Positions 35,001-43,351 of a stretch of DNA of 64,000 bases are shown piece by piece; within the stretch, counting starts at the first letter, position 1, and each line of letters starts with the position of its first letter. The position numbers and the translations under genes were made by a program. The notes beneath the pieces are model-generated. The model saw only the letters and a list, made by a program, of their open reading frames with translations. It was not told the origin of the DNA and did not search any database. The stretch covers positions 176,001-240,000 of the forward strand of contig JADKBS010000005.1 in assembly GCA_016714985.1 (NCBI GenBank), in the 5' to 3' direction. The stretch is from Saprospiraceae bacterium (GTDB lineage Bacteria > Bacteroidota > Bacteroidia > Chitinophagales > Saprospiraceae).

Positions 35001-35914
35001 CGCCTGGTCGGGTTTTCAGTAGGACCATTAATGGGCGTAGTGGCCGTCCAGTTGCCATTGACGTTTGTCAAAGGACTGACAGCGTAGCCTAATGGCAACA
35101 CAACCGTCACCTGCCCCGAACCAATGATGGTCTGATTGGTCGTAGGCGTTACGCCTTCTGGCCTTGCAAAGACCCCCCATTTATTGGGTTCTATGAGTTT
35201 TAGTTTAAAGGTAATGCCTTGTCGAGGTGCAGTCGGTGGAGCGGCGTTCAGGTCTGAGGCATCCACCAGCGGGTCGAAAACCCCATTCCCGTTCGTGTCC
35301 TCCTGGGCGTTCAAGAGGCCGTCGCTGTCATTGTCTTCGCAGCTCCAGGCGGAGGGAGCGTAGTTGCCAGCATATTCATAAATATCGCCAGTCACCATAT
35401 CGAAGATGGTGATTTCGTTGCCGGGGTGGTTGCCTTCTGAGTTTGGCAAGACGTTGAATGGGTCCGTTACATTGTCAATTAGGTACAAGCTATCAGGACA
35501 ATTACCATTGCCATTAAACGTGAAGAGCAGGGTTTCCGTCCCTGCCTGCCACTGCACCATGGGCACCTCGTTGTTGAAACCATAGGATTGGTAACGCCGG
35601 GTTGGATTTTCATTCGGCGCATTAACAGGTGTGGTGGCTGTCCAATTGCCATTGACGTTTGTTAGAGGGCTGACATTGTAGCCAGCTGGGAACACCACCG
35701 TCACCTGTCCCGAGCCAATAATCGTGTTGTTGGTCGTAGGAGTTATGCCCTCAGGCTTTGCATAGACTCCCCATTTATTGGGTTCAATTAACTGGAGTTT
35801 GAACTTAATCCCCGTAGGTGGGAGCACCACTTGTGCAGTGACCGAGTTGAGCCGTAATAAAATAAACGCCAATAGCAAGAGTGCTGTCTTAGGGTATTTA
35901 TTGATTCTGAACAT
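32057..35914 (-). CDS. T9SS cargo protein with W-G-V-Y modules, Ig-like repeats and calcium loops (paralogue 1)
   Basis: A 1285-residue secreted protein. After the signal peptide come two copies (about 30-210 and 230-410) of a module I do not recognise: K-L-Q-L-I-E-P-N-K-W-G-V-Y-A-K-P, S-G-Q-V-T-V-V, L-L-F-T-F and N-E-I-T-V-F-D-M-V-T-G-D-V-Y-E-Y. Each ends in an Asp-rich thrombospondin-3-type calcium loop (D-G-I-L-N-A-F-E-D-T-D-G-D-G). Then follow about five Ig-like domains of about 90 residues with C-x-G and F-R ... Y-S-D motifs, and a divergent third module ending C-G-A-Y-A-R-K-A-W-R-C. The protein closes with a type-A T9SS sorting domain (L-F-D-L-Q-G-K-K ... R-E-K-L-V-K-H). It is the downstream member of three tandem paralogues and probably acts outside the cell. 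Confidence 0.88.
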   Translation of the reverse strand: MFRINKYPKTALLLLAFILLRLNSVTAQVVLPPTGIKFKLQLIEPNKWGVYAKPEGITPTTNNTIIGSGQVTVVFPAGYNVSPLTNVNGNWTATTPVNAPNENPTRRYQSYGFNNEVPMVQWQAGTETLLFTFNGNGNCPDSLYLIDNVTDPFNVLPNSEGNHPGNEITIFDMVTGDIYEYAGNYAPSAWSCEDNDSDGLLNAQEDTNGNGVFDPLVDASDLNAAPPTAPRQGITFKLKLIEPNKWGVFARPEGVTPTTNQTIIGSGQVTVVLPLGYAVSPLTNVNGNWTATTPINGPTENPTRRYQSYGFNNEVPMVPWQAGKETLLFTFNGTGICPDSLYLIDNETDPFNDLPNSEGNNPGNEITVFDMVTGDVYEYMGNYSPSAWSCNDCDGDGILNAFEDTDGDGAWNPFNEDLNANGTIDYDEDTNDDGFLNPGEDIDGDGVLDLVNEDVDGDGYLDPDVSPLCTSPCASFSVDPTNASVCAGNDTTFFATAAIPQGHFSFGWEYSDAPYTVWTPITFPDANFSHSITGAVASGTDVLTITNVAGMYGRRFRAVANATDCATTVYSDYATLNVQGPFSVADQPDPVAACHGSSASFSAKINFILPMDNITVQWQMSLDGGGTWNNLPNNPYYAGALTINNITGVTMLTVSNVSEPGNGAMFRVAYRSSTCNIQYSDAAILTVIGPMTVTNQPDNVTQCAGEGVSFSATVALMNGDSNSLIYQWEVAKYNQSTNSYLPYSDIAEGGVYSGTNTSILSISNVANMYRWRFRMRYRAPNCISATTNFSQLTVEGPVYVTNHPDHRTSCSGSATNFCIQTTNTGQGNITYQWQVNVSGDSLDASAWVNLPTNSVYNGVTTACLSVANVVGKDGFYYRCLIQTAECSTVASYAATLRVEGPISITSHPTDQTTCQGSPVIFTASASTHAGDLYYQWMVSSDDIIYSDLQEGGPNEIEGIDAPTLYIGNSEGLNGKWFRLAAKTGGCNFIPSQPAMLTTTDCGPKCLKAKLQLQPDSTSWAVVAKPSGSFDPTENAMTSTGRFTVVAPANFNLIGASNIAGEWSPPMLTENVAGHPGKKFYTFELITPPGSNGAHIPYSIHHDTPLFRFDHFGPCPQFLYLLEEPIPGLQPNQLGGTDLVDNLTPVDFEFCGAYARKAWRCQRPGGNWNGGGPIIVVTTDSLETDNPQAVVDRDGSIAEGSKTTETAWFTAAPNPAGDYVNITVSASLAEGQSRLLLFDLQGKKWLEASVNQTTTKLDLAGLPAGVYLVSLVQNGRVLQREKLVKH

Positions 35915-36001
35915 GATATACGTGAGTTTGATGAATTAAATAAATGGACTATGAATGGGGCGTTTTCTCGTTTTGGGGGGAGGTATATTTAAGTAGGAAA
36001 A

Positions 36002-36040
36002 GACCCTATCGTCCCAGCTTGAAACGGGGACGATAGGGTC
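36002..36040 (-). terminator. Terminator hairpin after paralogue 2
   Basis: GACCCTATCGTCCC pairs perfectly with GGGACGATAGGGTC around an 11-base loop, between the stop of the 36092 gene and the start of the 32057-35914 gene. The downstream minus strand is T-poor, so strength is uncertain. Confidence 0.65.
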
Positions 36041-36091
36041 ACAGGCAAAGCATCGAAGTGCCAATGCGCCTTGCCGACCTACCTGCTTATC

Positions 36092-38146
36092 TTAATGTTT
36101 AATGAATTTTTCCCGTTGAACCACCCGCCCGTTTTGCGCCAGCGAAACGAAATAAACCCCAGCGGGCAAGCCGCTCAAATCCAGCTTCGTGGCGCTGGCC
36201 TCCAACTGGGTTTCGAGGTGCTTCCGTCCTTGCAGGTCAAACAGCGAGAGGGTAGGGCGGCCTTCGGCCAATTCTGAGGAAACGGTGATGTTCACATGGT
36301 CGCCAGCAGGGTTAGGGGTGGCAGTGAAACTAACCTTGTCACCCTTGCCCGTATCACCTTCCCGGTCAACCACTGCCTGCGGGTTGTCCGTTTCGAGGCT
36401 GTCCGTGGTGACGACGATGATGGGGCCGCCGAGCCCCCCAGGCTTTTTGCATCGCCAAGCCTTTCTGGAATACACGCCACAGAAGTTGAAGCCGACGAGG
36501 TCGTTATCTACGGCAGAGAAAGCCCTCAGTTCATTGGCTTGTACCCCGGCTGGGAACTCCTCCATGATGTACAGGAAGTTGGGACAGTCGCCGTTTTTGG
36601 GGAACCGGAACAGCTCGGTTTCATGGTTGTTGGCCATGTCGAGTTGCGGGCTCCCATTCGTCTCAAACGTGATGTAATTACGGTTGGGATTGCTAGGCAG
36701 GGTGTTCCAGTCGATTGGGCCCCAACCCGTAGCACTGGCATCGTAGCCCGTGAAGTCCATGCCCGCCGGATAGATGATCGTCACCCGCCCATGCTGTAGG
36801 TTGATGGATTGGGCATTCGCCAATGGTCCTGTGGCCTTGGCCACCACGGCCCAGCCGCTCGAATCGGGCAGTAGTTGCAGTTTCAGTTTCAGGCAGCTCG
36901 GTGGGTTTACCTCGTTCAGGTCGGAGGCGTCAATATTGGGGTCGTACACCCCGTTGCCATTGGTGTCTTCTAAGGCATTGGCAACGCCGTCCCCGTCGTT
37001 GTCGTGGCAGTCCCAGGCCATTTCTGCATAGTTGCCGCCATAGCCATGAATCTCAAAGTTGAGCACATCAATGGTGGTAATATCGTTGCCGAGGTTCCAT
37101 TGTGAGTCGGGCGGAAGCAGCCCGTTACTGGGGTAGAGGTGAATGTCTTCGGGGCAGTCCCCTTCCCGTTTGAACTTGAAAAGCAGGGTTTCCTGGTTAG
37201 GCCTGAATTTGATTTGCGGGAAATCGGACATTAGCCCAAAAGAGACGTACTTCTTGTCGGGAGCGAAACTCGGCGCATTGATGGAACCGCCAGCGCTCCA
37301 GGTGCCACTGACGTTCGTCAGGCTGCTCCATTGGTAGTCAGCGGGCATTACGACAGTCACCTGTGCCGTGCCCGTAACGGTTTGTTGGCTGATATCGGCA
37401 TCGGCACTTGGTTGTGCATAAACGCCCCAGTAATCGCCGTCGGGCATGAGCTGCAGTTTGAACTGGATGTCGTTGTTGGCTCCAGCCATATCCGCTGAGT
37501 TCAAATCGGAAGCATCCGCTCCAGCGTCGTAAACGCCATTCCCGTTGGTATCCTCGTGTGCATTCAGGATACCGTCACTGTCGTTGTCGTGGCAGTCCCA
37601 GGCGGCGGTGGCGTAGTTGCCAGCGTATTCGTACACGTCTGCGGTTATCATGTCAAAGACGGTAATTTCATTGCCTGGGAAGTTGCCTATAGAATTTGGA
37701 AGGAACATGAAAGGATCCAGTTCATTACTAATCAACTGGATATTGTCTGGACAAGAGCCATTATTTTTAAAAGTAAACAAGAGTGTTTCTTGCCCAGTTA
37801 CGAATTGAATAGGGATAATCTCCGAATTGAATCCAATTGATTGGTATTTTTTGGTGGGGTTTTCCATTGGGCTGTTGATAGCATTAAGAGCGGTCCAAGA
37901 CCCATTTTCGTTTTGAAAATCAGACAATTGGTAGTCTTTTGGCATTACCACCGTCACTTGCCCTGACCCCACAATTGTCTGTCCTGTACTTGGATTTATG
38001 GAATCATCAGGGCGTACGTAAACGCCCCACCGTTCGCCGTCCGGCATCAGTTGGAGCTTGAATTTTAAGCCGCTTTGTGAAAAGAGAAATGAAGGAAGAA
38101 GGCCCAGAACGACGAGCCATGTCAGGCGAGTAGTTGTGCGAATCAT
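36092..38146 (-). CDS. T9SS cargo protein with three W-G-V-Y modules (paralogue 2)
   Basis: A 684-residue protein made almost only of the unnamed module. A signal peptide (L-P-S-F-L-F-S-Q) is followed by module 1 (W-G-V-Y-V-R-P), module 2 (W-G-V-Y-A-Q-P), each ending in a D-N-D-S-D-G-I-type calcium loop with E-D-T-N-G-N-G-V-Y-D, and then the divergent C-terminal module (W-A-V-V-A-K-A ... C-G-V-Y-S-R-K-A-W-R-C). A type-A T9SS sorting domain ends it. It is the simplest member of the trio and the best one for studying the module. The gap to paralogue 3 holds an inverted 7-bp array 43 bases upstream of this start. Confidence 0.88.
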   Translation of the reverse strand: MIRTTTRLTWLVVLGLLPSFLFSQSGLKFKLQLMPDGERWGVYVRPDDSINPSTGQTIVGSGQVTVVMPKDYQLSDFQNENGSWTALNAINSPMENPTKKYQSIGFNSEIIPIQFVTGQETLLFTFKNNGSCPDNIQLISNELDPFMFLPNSIGNFPGNEITVFDMITADVYEYAGNYATAAWDCHDNDSDGILNAHEDTNGNGVYDAGADASDLNSADMAGANNDIQFKLQLMPDGDYWGVYAQPSADADISQQTVTGTAQVTVVMPADYQWSSLTNVSGTWSAGGSINAPSFAPDKKYVSFGLMSDFPQIKFRPNQETLLFKFKREGDCPEDIHLYPSNGLLPPDSQWNLGNDITTIDVLNFEIHGYGGNYAEMAWDCHDNDGDGVANALEDTNGNGVYDPNIDASDLNEVNPPSCLKLKLQLLPDSSGWAVVAKATGPLANAQSINLQHGRVTIIYPAGMDFTGYDASATGWGPIDWNTLPSNPNRNYITFETNGSPQLDMANNHETELFRFPKNGDCPNFLYIMEEFPAGVQANELRAFSAVDNDLVGFNFCGVYSRKAWRCKKPGGLGGPIIVVTTDSLETDNPQAVVDREGDTGKGDKVSFTATPNPAGDHVNITVSSELAEGRPTLSLFDLQGRKHLETQLEASATKLDLSGLPAGVYFVSLAQNGRVVQREKFIKH

Positions 38147-38188
38147 GCGTGTTGATTGGATTTGTAGGGAGGCGGTGATGGATAAAAT

Positions 38189-38261
38189 CGGTTGACGGCC
38201 AACGGTTGGCGGCCTACGGAGGAACCGTCTGCCGTCAATCGTAAGCCGTCAACCGTCAATC
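38189..38261. repeat. Inverted 7-bp arrays between paralogues 2 and 3
   Basis: GGTTGAC, GGCCAAC, GGTTGGC and GGCCTAC on the left; CCGTCTG, CCGTCAA, CCGTCAA and CCGTCAATCG on the right. The pair folds into one hairpin and fills the spacer. The right array ends seven bases before the stop codon of paralogue 3. Same family as 15726-15805. Confidence 0.85.
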
Positions 38262-38267
38262 GTTTTG

Positions 38268-41200
38268 TTAATGCTTCACAACTTTCTCCCGCTGTACCAC
38301 CTTGCCTTCCACTTCGAGGGAGAGCAGGTAGGTGCCGGTAGCTAATTCGCTGAGGTCGAGTTGCTGAACCTTGGCGCCTTCGGTTTGCTGGGTCAGCATC
38401 AGTTGGCCCTGCATGTTCCAGAGGCGCAGCGTGGCTGGTTGCTCCGCAATGTTTTCATCCAATGAAACGAGCAGTTCGCCACGGGTCGGGTTCGGGGCCA
38501 CGCCGAAGAAGTCGGCAGCAGCGGACAGTTCCGCTACATCCTCTTCCGTCAGATTAAACTCGCTGGTTTCGAGTTCTATGTCCATGCCTTCGGCAATGTC
38601 TTGGTCGCTGCCTTCCGGTGCCATGATGGTCCAGCCGCCGGGGCAGTTCCATTGGCCTTGGGCGTAGGCGCCACAGACGTGGAAGGGCGCTTCGTCGCTG
38701 CCATCCAATGCCCCAAAGCCCGTGAACTCGTTCGGGTGGAAGCCCGGCGGTACGATGTTCTCCATCATCTTCAGCGAGCTTGGGCAGGGGCCTACATGGT
38801 CGAAGCGGAAGAGCATGATTTCGCTGCCAGCCTGCAGGTTCAGGAAGTTCTGGTTTGGCACGAGGTAGAACTCCATGTAAATCTTGCCGGGGTCTTGCGA
38901 TGGGTTGTACATGGCCTTGCCAAATTTCCATTTGCCACCGGCAATGTTCGTGAAATTGGTGAAGGTGAAGCCAACAGGTGCCACCAGGGTCACCTTGCCG
39001 CCCGTTGGCAGTTGGTAGAACGACTCGGTGAAGTCCTCGTCTGCCTTGGCCCACACGCCCCATCCCTGCTGGTTCGGGAGCAGTTTAACGGCCAGTTTCA
39101 CACAATCCTTTTCGGGTATGATGGGGTTGCAGGTTACCTCGTCCAAGATGTTGAGAATGACCGTAAAAGAGGTAGCACCACAATATTGCGAAGCAGCTAC
39201 CAACCTGAACCGCAGCCCGTTCATGCCCTCGGCGGCGGCTACGTGCAGGGCACTTGTCTTCGTGCCCGTGAAGCCGTTGCCTTCGGCAATGTCTGCCCAA
39301 GTGGTGCCGTCGGTGCTCACCTGCCATTGCATGGTCGTGGTCGGTGAAACGGTCATCAAGCTGGTGAATACGACTTCGTTGCCGGGGCAGGCAGCTTGGC
39401 TAGCTGGTTGTTGGTTGATGACAATAGGCGCATCAACCGTCAATTGCGCAGCATCGGAATAGGCTGCGTTGCAACCTGCCACTGCTGCGCTCAGGCGGAA
39501 TTGGCGGTCATTGCTGCCAGCATTGACCGTAAGCGTATTGGTGGCAGTGCCCGTGTATTCGGTGCCTTCGGCAATGGCTGTCCAAGTAGCCCCAAGGTCG
39601 TCACTTGCCTCCCACTGGTAACCCAATGCGTCGGTGCTGCTGGCTGCTGCTTGGAAAACCACCAATTCCCCTGTGCAAGTGCCCACACTGGCGGGCTGCG
39701 CCGTGATGGCCACTGCACCTGATACGTCCACATACACCTCATCGGTATAGACAGGATCGCAGGTTGGGTACTGGAAGAACAGGCGGTAGTATTTGTCCTC
39801 GGTAGCGTTCGGAATTGTCAACTCCAAGGTGTAGATGTCGAGGTAAGTTCCATCGTCCGGCACAAAAGCCCAGTCGGTGCCGTTGCTGCTCTCCTGCCAG
39901 CGGATGGCGATTTCAGAGTCGGGATTGCCCGTGTTGGCGGCATAGAAGTCGGTGGTGAGTTGCACTCGGTTGCCGTAGCAGGAATTGACTGAAACGGGCT
40001 GCTGCGTTATGACAATCGGGCCTTCCACATAGACCTGTGCGGCTTCGGAGTACGCTGCTCCGCAATTGCCGCTCGTTGCCGCAAGGCGGAACAAATGGCC
40101 TTGGAAAGCAACCGGGTTTTCAATGGAAAGTGCATTGGTGGCCACGTTCGCAAAATCGTTGCTTTCGGCCAAGTCCTCCCAGGACTGTCCGCCGTCGGTG
40201 CTGGTCTGCCAGCGATAGCCAAGGCTGCCGCTCAAGCCATCTGCAACCTGTGCAATGGCGGTCAGCAGGGCCGGTTCGCCATAGCATTTCGTCTGGGTTT
40301 GTGGCTGCTGCGCAATGGTCGGTTCGCCTTCCACGCTGATGCAGCCTTCTTCTGAAATGGAAGGCTGGCAGCCAGCAATGTTTATAACCGCCCTGAAGCA
40401 AGCACCGTTGATGGTGGCTGAACCGCTCAGGCAAAGAAGGTCGGCTGTTGCGCCAGCGATGTTCACCCAATCGTTCGAGCCGCTGTTGCGCTCCTGCCAT
40501 TGATAGGTCAGGTTGCTGTTTTGCGAAGCAGCCACGTTCACTTGGAGGCAGGTCTCGCTGCCCCTACAAACGGTCGGCGCATAGACTAATTCAGATGATA
40601 CCGCCCCTTGAGTTACCACCAGAAAAGCAGCCTGCGTGAAAACGGGGGGACAGTTCCCAGCCTGCACACGTAGCCTGAATGCTTGGTTGGTCATGGAAGC
40701 AGCCACCGATTGTATGTTTAAGGAAAGGGATTGCACCCCGCTGGTATTGCTGTTCTGGCTCAAGTTCGACCAAGTGACACCCCCAGTGGTGCTGACCTGC
40801 CATTGGTAGCTCAGTCCTGCACCGCCATTTTGGAAGGCTGCGGTGAACGCCGCTGGCTGTCCCTCACAGACAGACAGGCTTTGCGGCTGTTGGCTGACCT
40901 GCGGGGCAGCGCCAATCGTCAAGGTTGCTACATTGGAATAAATGCTGGCCAAGTTGTAGCCGGAGGCAACTGCCCTGAACCGATAGCCGTCCAAGCCAAT
41001 GGTTGTACCTATAATGAGGTCATCGCAGCCGCTGGTCATGGTCGCCGTGTTAGTCTGGTTGAAAATCAGGCCCATTGGCACAGCCTGCCAAGTTGCGCCG
41101 TTGTCGTTAGAGTATTGCCAAGTGAACTTGAAGGTGGTGTTGGTGGCGGTACCGCACACCGATAGCGTGGCATCGGTGTTGTTGCAGAATGACACGCTAA

Positions 41201-42179
41201 TAGGCTGAACCGTGAACTGGATAGTGCCGGCAACCGTCACGGGGATTTCGCCGGATAGCCCATTCGCAGGCGCCACGCAACCGTCCGCTCCTTTTACTTC
41301 GACCAATTCATAATTGGCTCCGTTGGTGGCAGGAACCTGGAAAGCCATGCCGCTTTGGTAGTTGTTGATGGTGACCAGGCTGCTGCCCGTATTGTAGGTA
41401 ATGGAAAAAGGCGCTTGGCCGCCCGTGATGTCCACGACGAGCGTGAGCGGACCGACTGGCTGGTTGCCACAGGCCGTTCCACCGCTTGCGCACCGCAGGT
41501 TAGCGGCAGTGATTTCTATGCAGCCACCGCCATTGCCATTGCACAAGTCGGAAACATCAACGCCGGGCGTCCACTGGCCATCGCCGTTGGTGTCTTCCAA
41601 GGCGTTGGCGATTCCATCGCCGTCGCAGTCTTTGCAGTCCCATGCAAAAGGCCTGATATTTTCTCCGTATTCATAAATTGCTGCAATGCCAACGTCAAAA
41701 ACGGTCAACTCGTTGCCCGGGTTCGAGCTCAACGAGTTTGGCACCTGGGCAAAAGGGTCGTTTTCGTTGTCTATCAAGTAAATTTCGTTAGGGCAATTGT
41801 CTGTTGGCTTTTTGAAAGTAAAAAGCAAGGTTGAAGCCGTGGATGAATAGATAATCTGCGGCAAGTCGGTTTGAAGGCCAATCGAGAAATAAGATTTTGT
41901 TGGATTCTCAGATGGGCCATGGATGGTGGCATTGTTGGCCCAGTTGCCTGCTACTCCTGTGAGATCAGTTAAGCTGAAATTGAGCGGAGCGACAATGGTG
42001 ATTTGGCCGGAACCAGTGATGGTGTTCGGTGTTGGGTTGATATTTTGCCTTGGGTCGGCATAGACACCCCATTTCGTGCCATCTGGCATCAATTGGATGT
42101 AAAGGTCTATCTGCGAAAAGAGTGGAGAAAAGAACATACCGCAAAGCAGTACGAGGAATAAACGTAACGGTGAATGCAT
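38268..42179 (-). CDS. T9SS cargo protein with W-G-V-Y modules and many Ig-like repeats (paralogue 3)
   Basis: A 1303-residue secreted protein, first of the tandem trio. After the signal peptide comes one N-terminal module (W-G-V-Y-A-D-P ... V-F-D-V-G-I-A-A-I-Y-E-Y) with a D-C-D-G-D-G-I-A-N-A calcium loop. An SprB-like domain and about nine Ig-like repeats of about 85-95 residues follow (pattern Q-P-x-S ... C-x-G ... F-R-L ... Y-S-D-A). The divergent module (W-G-V-W-A-K-A ... C-G-A-Y-A-Q-G-Q-W-N-C) comes next, then a type-A T9SS sorting domain ending R-E-K-V-V-K-H. The three genes differ mainly in how many Ig-like spacers lie between shared end modules. Surface exposure is inferred from the sorting domain. 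Confidence 0.88.
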   Translation of the reverse strand: MHSPLRLFLVLLCGMFFSPLFSQIDLYIQLMPDGTKWGVYADPRQNINPTPNTITGSGQITIVAPLNFSLTDLTGVAGNWANNATIHGPSENPTKSYFSIGLQTDLPQIIYSSTASTLLFTFKKPTDNCPNEIYLIDNENDPFAQVPNSLSSNPGNELTVFDVGIAAIYEYGENIRPFAWDCKDCDGDGIANALEDTNGDGQWTPGVDVSDLCNGNGGGCIEITAANLRCASGGTACGNQPVGPLTLVVDITGGQAPFSITYNTGSSLVTINNYQSGMAFQVPATNGANYELVEVKGADGCVAPANGLSGEIPVTVAGTIQFTVQPISVSFCNNTDATLSVCGTATNTTFKFTWQYSNDNGATWQAVPMGLIFNQTNTATMTSGCDDLIIGTTIGLDGYRFRAVASGYNLASIYSNVATLTIGAAPQVSQQPQSLSVCEGQPAAFTAAFQNGGAGLSYQWQVSTTGGVTWSNLSQNSNTSGVQSLSLNIQSVAASMTNQAFRLRVQAGNCPPVFTQAAFLVVTQGAVSSELVYAPTVCRGSETCLQVNVAASQNSNLTYQWQERNSGSNDWVNIAGATADLLCLSGSATINGACFRAVINIAGCQPSISEEGCISVEGEPTIAQQPQTQTKCYGEPALLTAIAQVADGLSGSLGYRWQTSTDGGQSWEDLAESNDFANVATNALSIENPVAFQGHLFRLAATSGNCGAAYSEAAQVYVEGPIVITQQPVSVNSCYGNRVQLTTDFYAANTGNPDSEIAIRWQESSNGTDWAFVPDDGTYLDIYTLELTIPNATEDKYYRLFFQYPTCDPVYTDEVYVDVSGAVAITAQPASVGTCTGELVVFQAAASSTDALGYQWEASDDLGATWTAIAEGTEYTGTATNTLTVNAGSNDRQFRLSAAVAGCNAAYSDAAQLTVDAPIVINQQPASQAACPGNEVVFTSLMTVSPTTTMQWQVSTDGTTWADIAEGNGFTGTKTSALHVAAAEGMNGLRFRLVAASQYCGATSFTVILNILDEVTCNPIIPEKDCVKLAVKLLPNQQGWGVWAKADEDFTESFYQLPTGGKVTLVAPVGFTFTNFTNIAGGKWKFGKAMYNPSQDPGKIYMEFYLVPNQNFLNLQAGSEIMLFRFDHVGPCPSSLKMMENIVPPGFHPNEFTGFGALDGSDEAPFHVCGAYAQGQWNCPGGWTIMAPEGSDQDIAEGMDIELETSEFNLTEEDVAELSAAADFFGVAPNPTRGELLVSLDENIAEQPATLRLWNMQGQLMLTQQTEGAKVQQLDLSELATGTYLLSLEVEGKVVQREKVVKH

Positions 42180-42468
42180 GGTGGATGAGTGTTAGTAGTA
42201 CTGTGTAGGGAGGGTAGGAAAAAATGAGGGCAAGAGGGTAAGAACGCCAGTTAGACGCAAGGGTCGTGCCACTTGCCTGTTTAAATTTGGAGAATTCAGA
42301 TATGGCCGATTTCAATAATTCACTACGAATGGCTTTCTTTGTGGGCCTTAAGGCGTAAATTTACAGTCAATTCTTGATTCACACCTTGCTAAAACATTGA
42401 TTTACAGGCACTTGTGTTAAAGCTTGATTTTGCGCTGGGTCAAGCGTTTTATTTTGAATTTTGAATAA

Positions 42469-42969
42469 ATGGAATACCAATCAGCAAAAGAAAAATTTAT
42501 CCAAGCGTGGGGCACAGTTGGCAGCGACTGGGGCATCAGCCGCACCATGGCACAGATTCATGCCCTTTTGCTGATATCGCCCAATGCGCTATCGGTAAAG
42601 GACATCATGGACGAACTACAGATTTCCATCGGAAATGCCAACATGAACCTTCGGGCATTGATGGACTGGGGCTTGGTTTACAAAGAATTGAAGGCAGGCG
42701 AGCGGAAAGAGTTTTTTGTGGCAGAAAAAAACATGTGGGACGTGGTCCGAAAAATCATCACCAACCGCAAGCGGCGGGAGTTGGAACCTGTACTGAAGGT
42801 GTTGGACGAAGTGTCCGCTGTGCCATCCGACACCCCCGAATCACAGGAGTTTCTGAAGATGATACATGAAATAAGACTGTTTTCCAGTAAGGCAGATTCG
42901 CTGCTCGAGACCATGCTCAGGACCGATTCCGATTGGTTTATCAAATCATTCTTGAAAATGGTGAAGTGA
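42469..42969 (+). CDS. GbsR/MarR-type transcriptional regulator
   Basis: A 166-residue DNA-binding protein of the GbsR branch of the MarR family. The winged helix-turn-helix (about 20-90) contains L-S-V-K-D-I-M-D-E-L-Q-I-S-I-G-N-A-N-M-N and L-R-A-L-M-D-W-G-L-V-Y-K, then the wing with G-E-R-K-E-F-F. The rest is an alpha-helical dimerisation segment. In Bacteroidota such proteins are often encoded near transport or osmolyte genes, but here neither neighbour suggests a target. The gene starts 289 bases from the divergent paralogue 3; that spacer holds no recognisable gene or promoter. Confidence 0.85.
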   Translation: MEYQSAKEKFIQAWGTVGSDWGISRTMAQIHALLLISPNALSVKDIMDELQISIGNANMNLRALMDWGLVYKELKAGERKEFFVAEKNMWDVVRKIITNRKRRELEPVLKVLDEVSAVPSDTPESQEFLKMIHEIRLFSSKADSLLETMLRTDSDWFIKSFLKMVK

Positions 42970-43351
42970 AAGCGGGAGAACGGTTTTTTGGTTTTTTGGG
43001 GGTGAATGAAAAAAAACGGTTCCTTTGTATTTTTATAGAAAGTTCCGGCTATTTCGTTTTGCCTTTATGGAATATTTGTCGAGCAAGGATCTTTGCCAAA
43101 CGTATCCACCAAGAAACGCTAATGTAAAATAATTGACATTTCCACCACGTTTAACAGCGGATTTTGTGGTGCTTGAAAAATTGGAGCTAATTTTGTTTAG
43201 GGTTTCAAGTTGCTTTCGCCCTCACTGGCAAATTTTTAGATTTTGGCAACTTATCCCTCCAACATTTCAAGGATTCACTATCATTGCATCTCAGAAGGTC
43301 CTGACGGTTAAAAAATATTCCCTCGTCATCCAGGATTTTAAACAGTTACAC
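42970..43351. other. Leader region of the PorP gene
   Basis: A frame is open upstream of PorP from 43133, but it has no family features and the signal peptide begins only at 43352. The segment holds a promoter at 43164-43195, so the upstream frame is not used. Confidence 0.6.
43164..43195 (+). promoter_or_regulatory. Bacteroidota promoter of the PorP gene
   Basis: TTG at 43164-43166, 21-base spacer, TAATTTTG at 43188-43195. This gives a leader of about 150 bases before ATG 43352. Confidence 0.6.
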
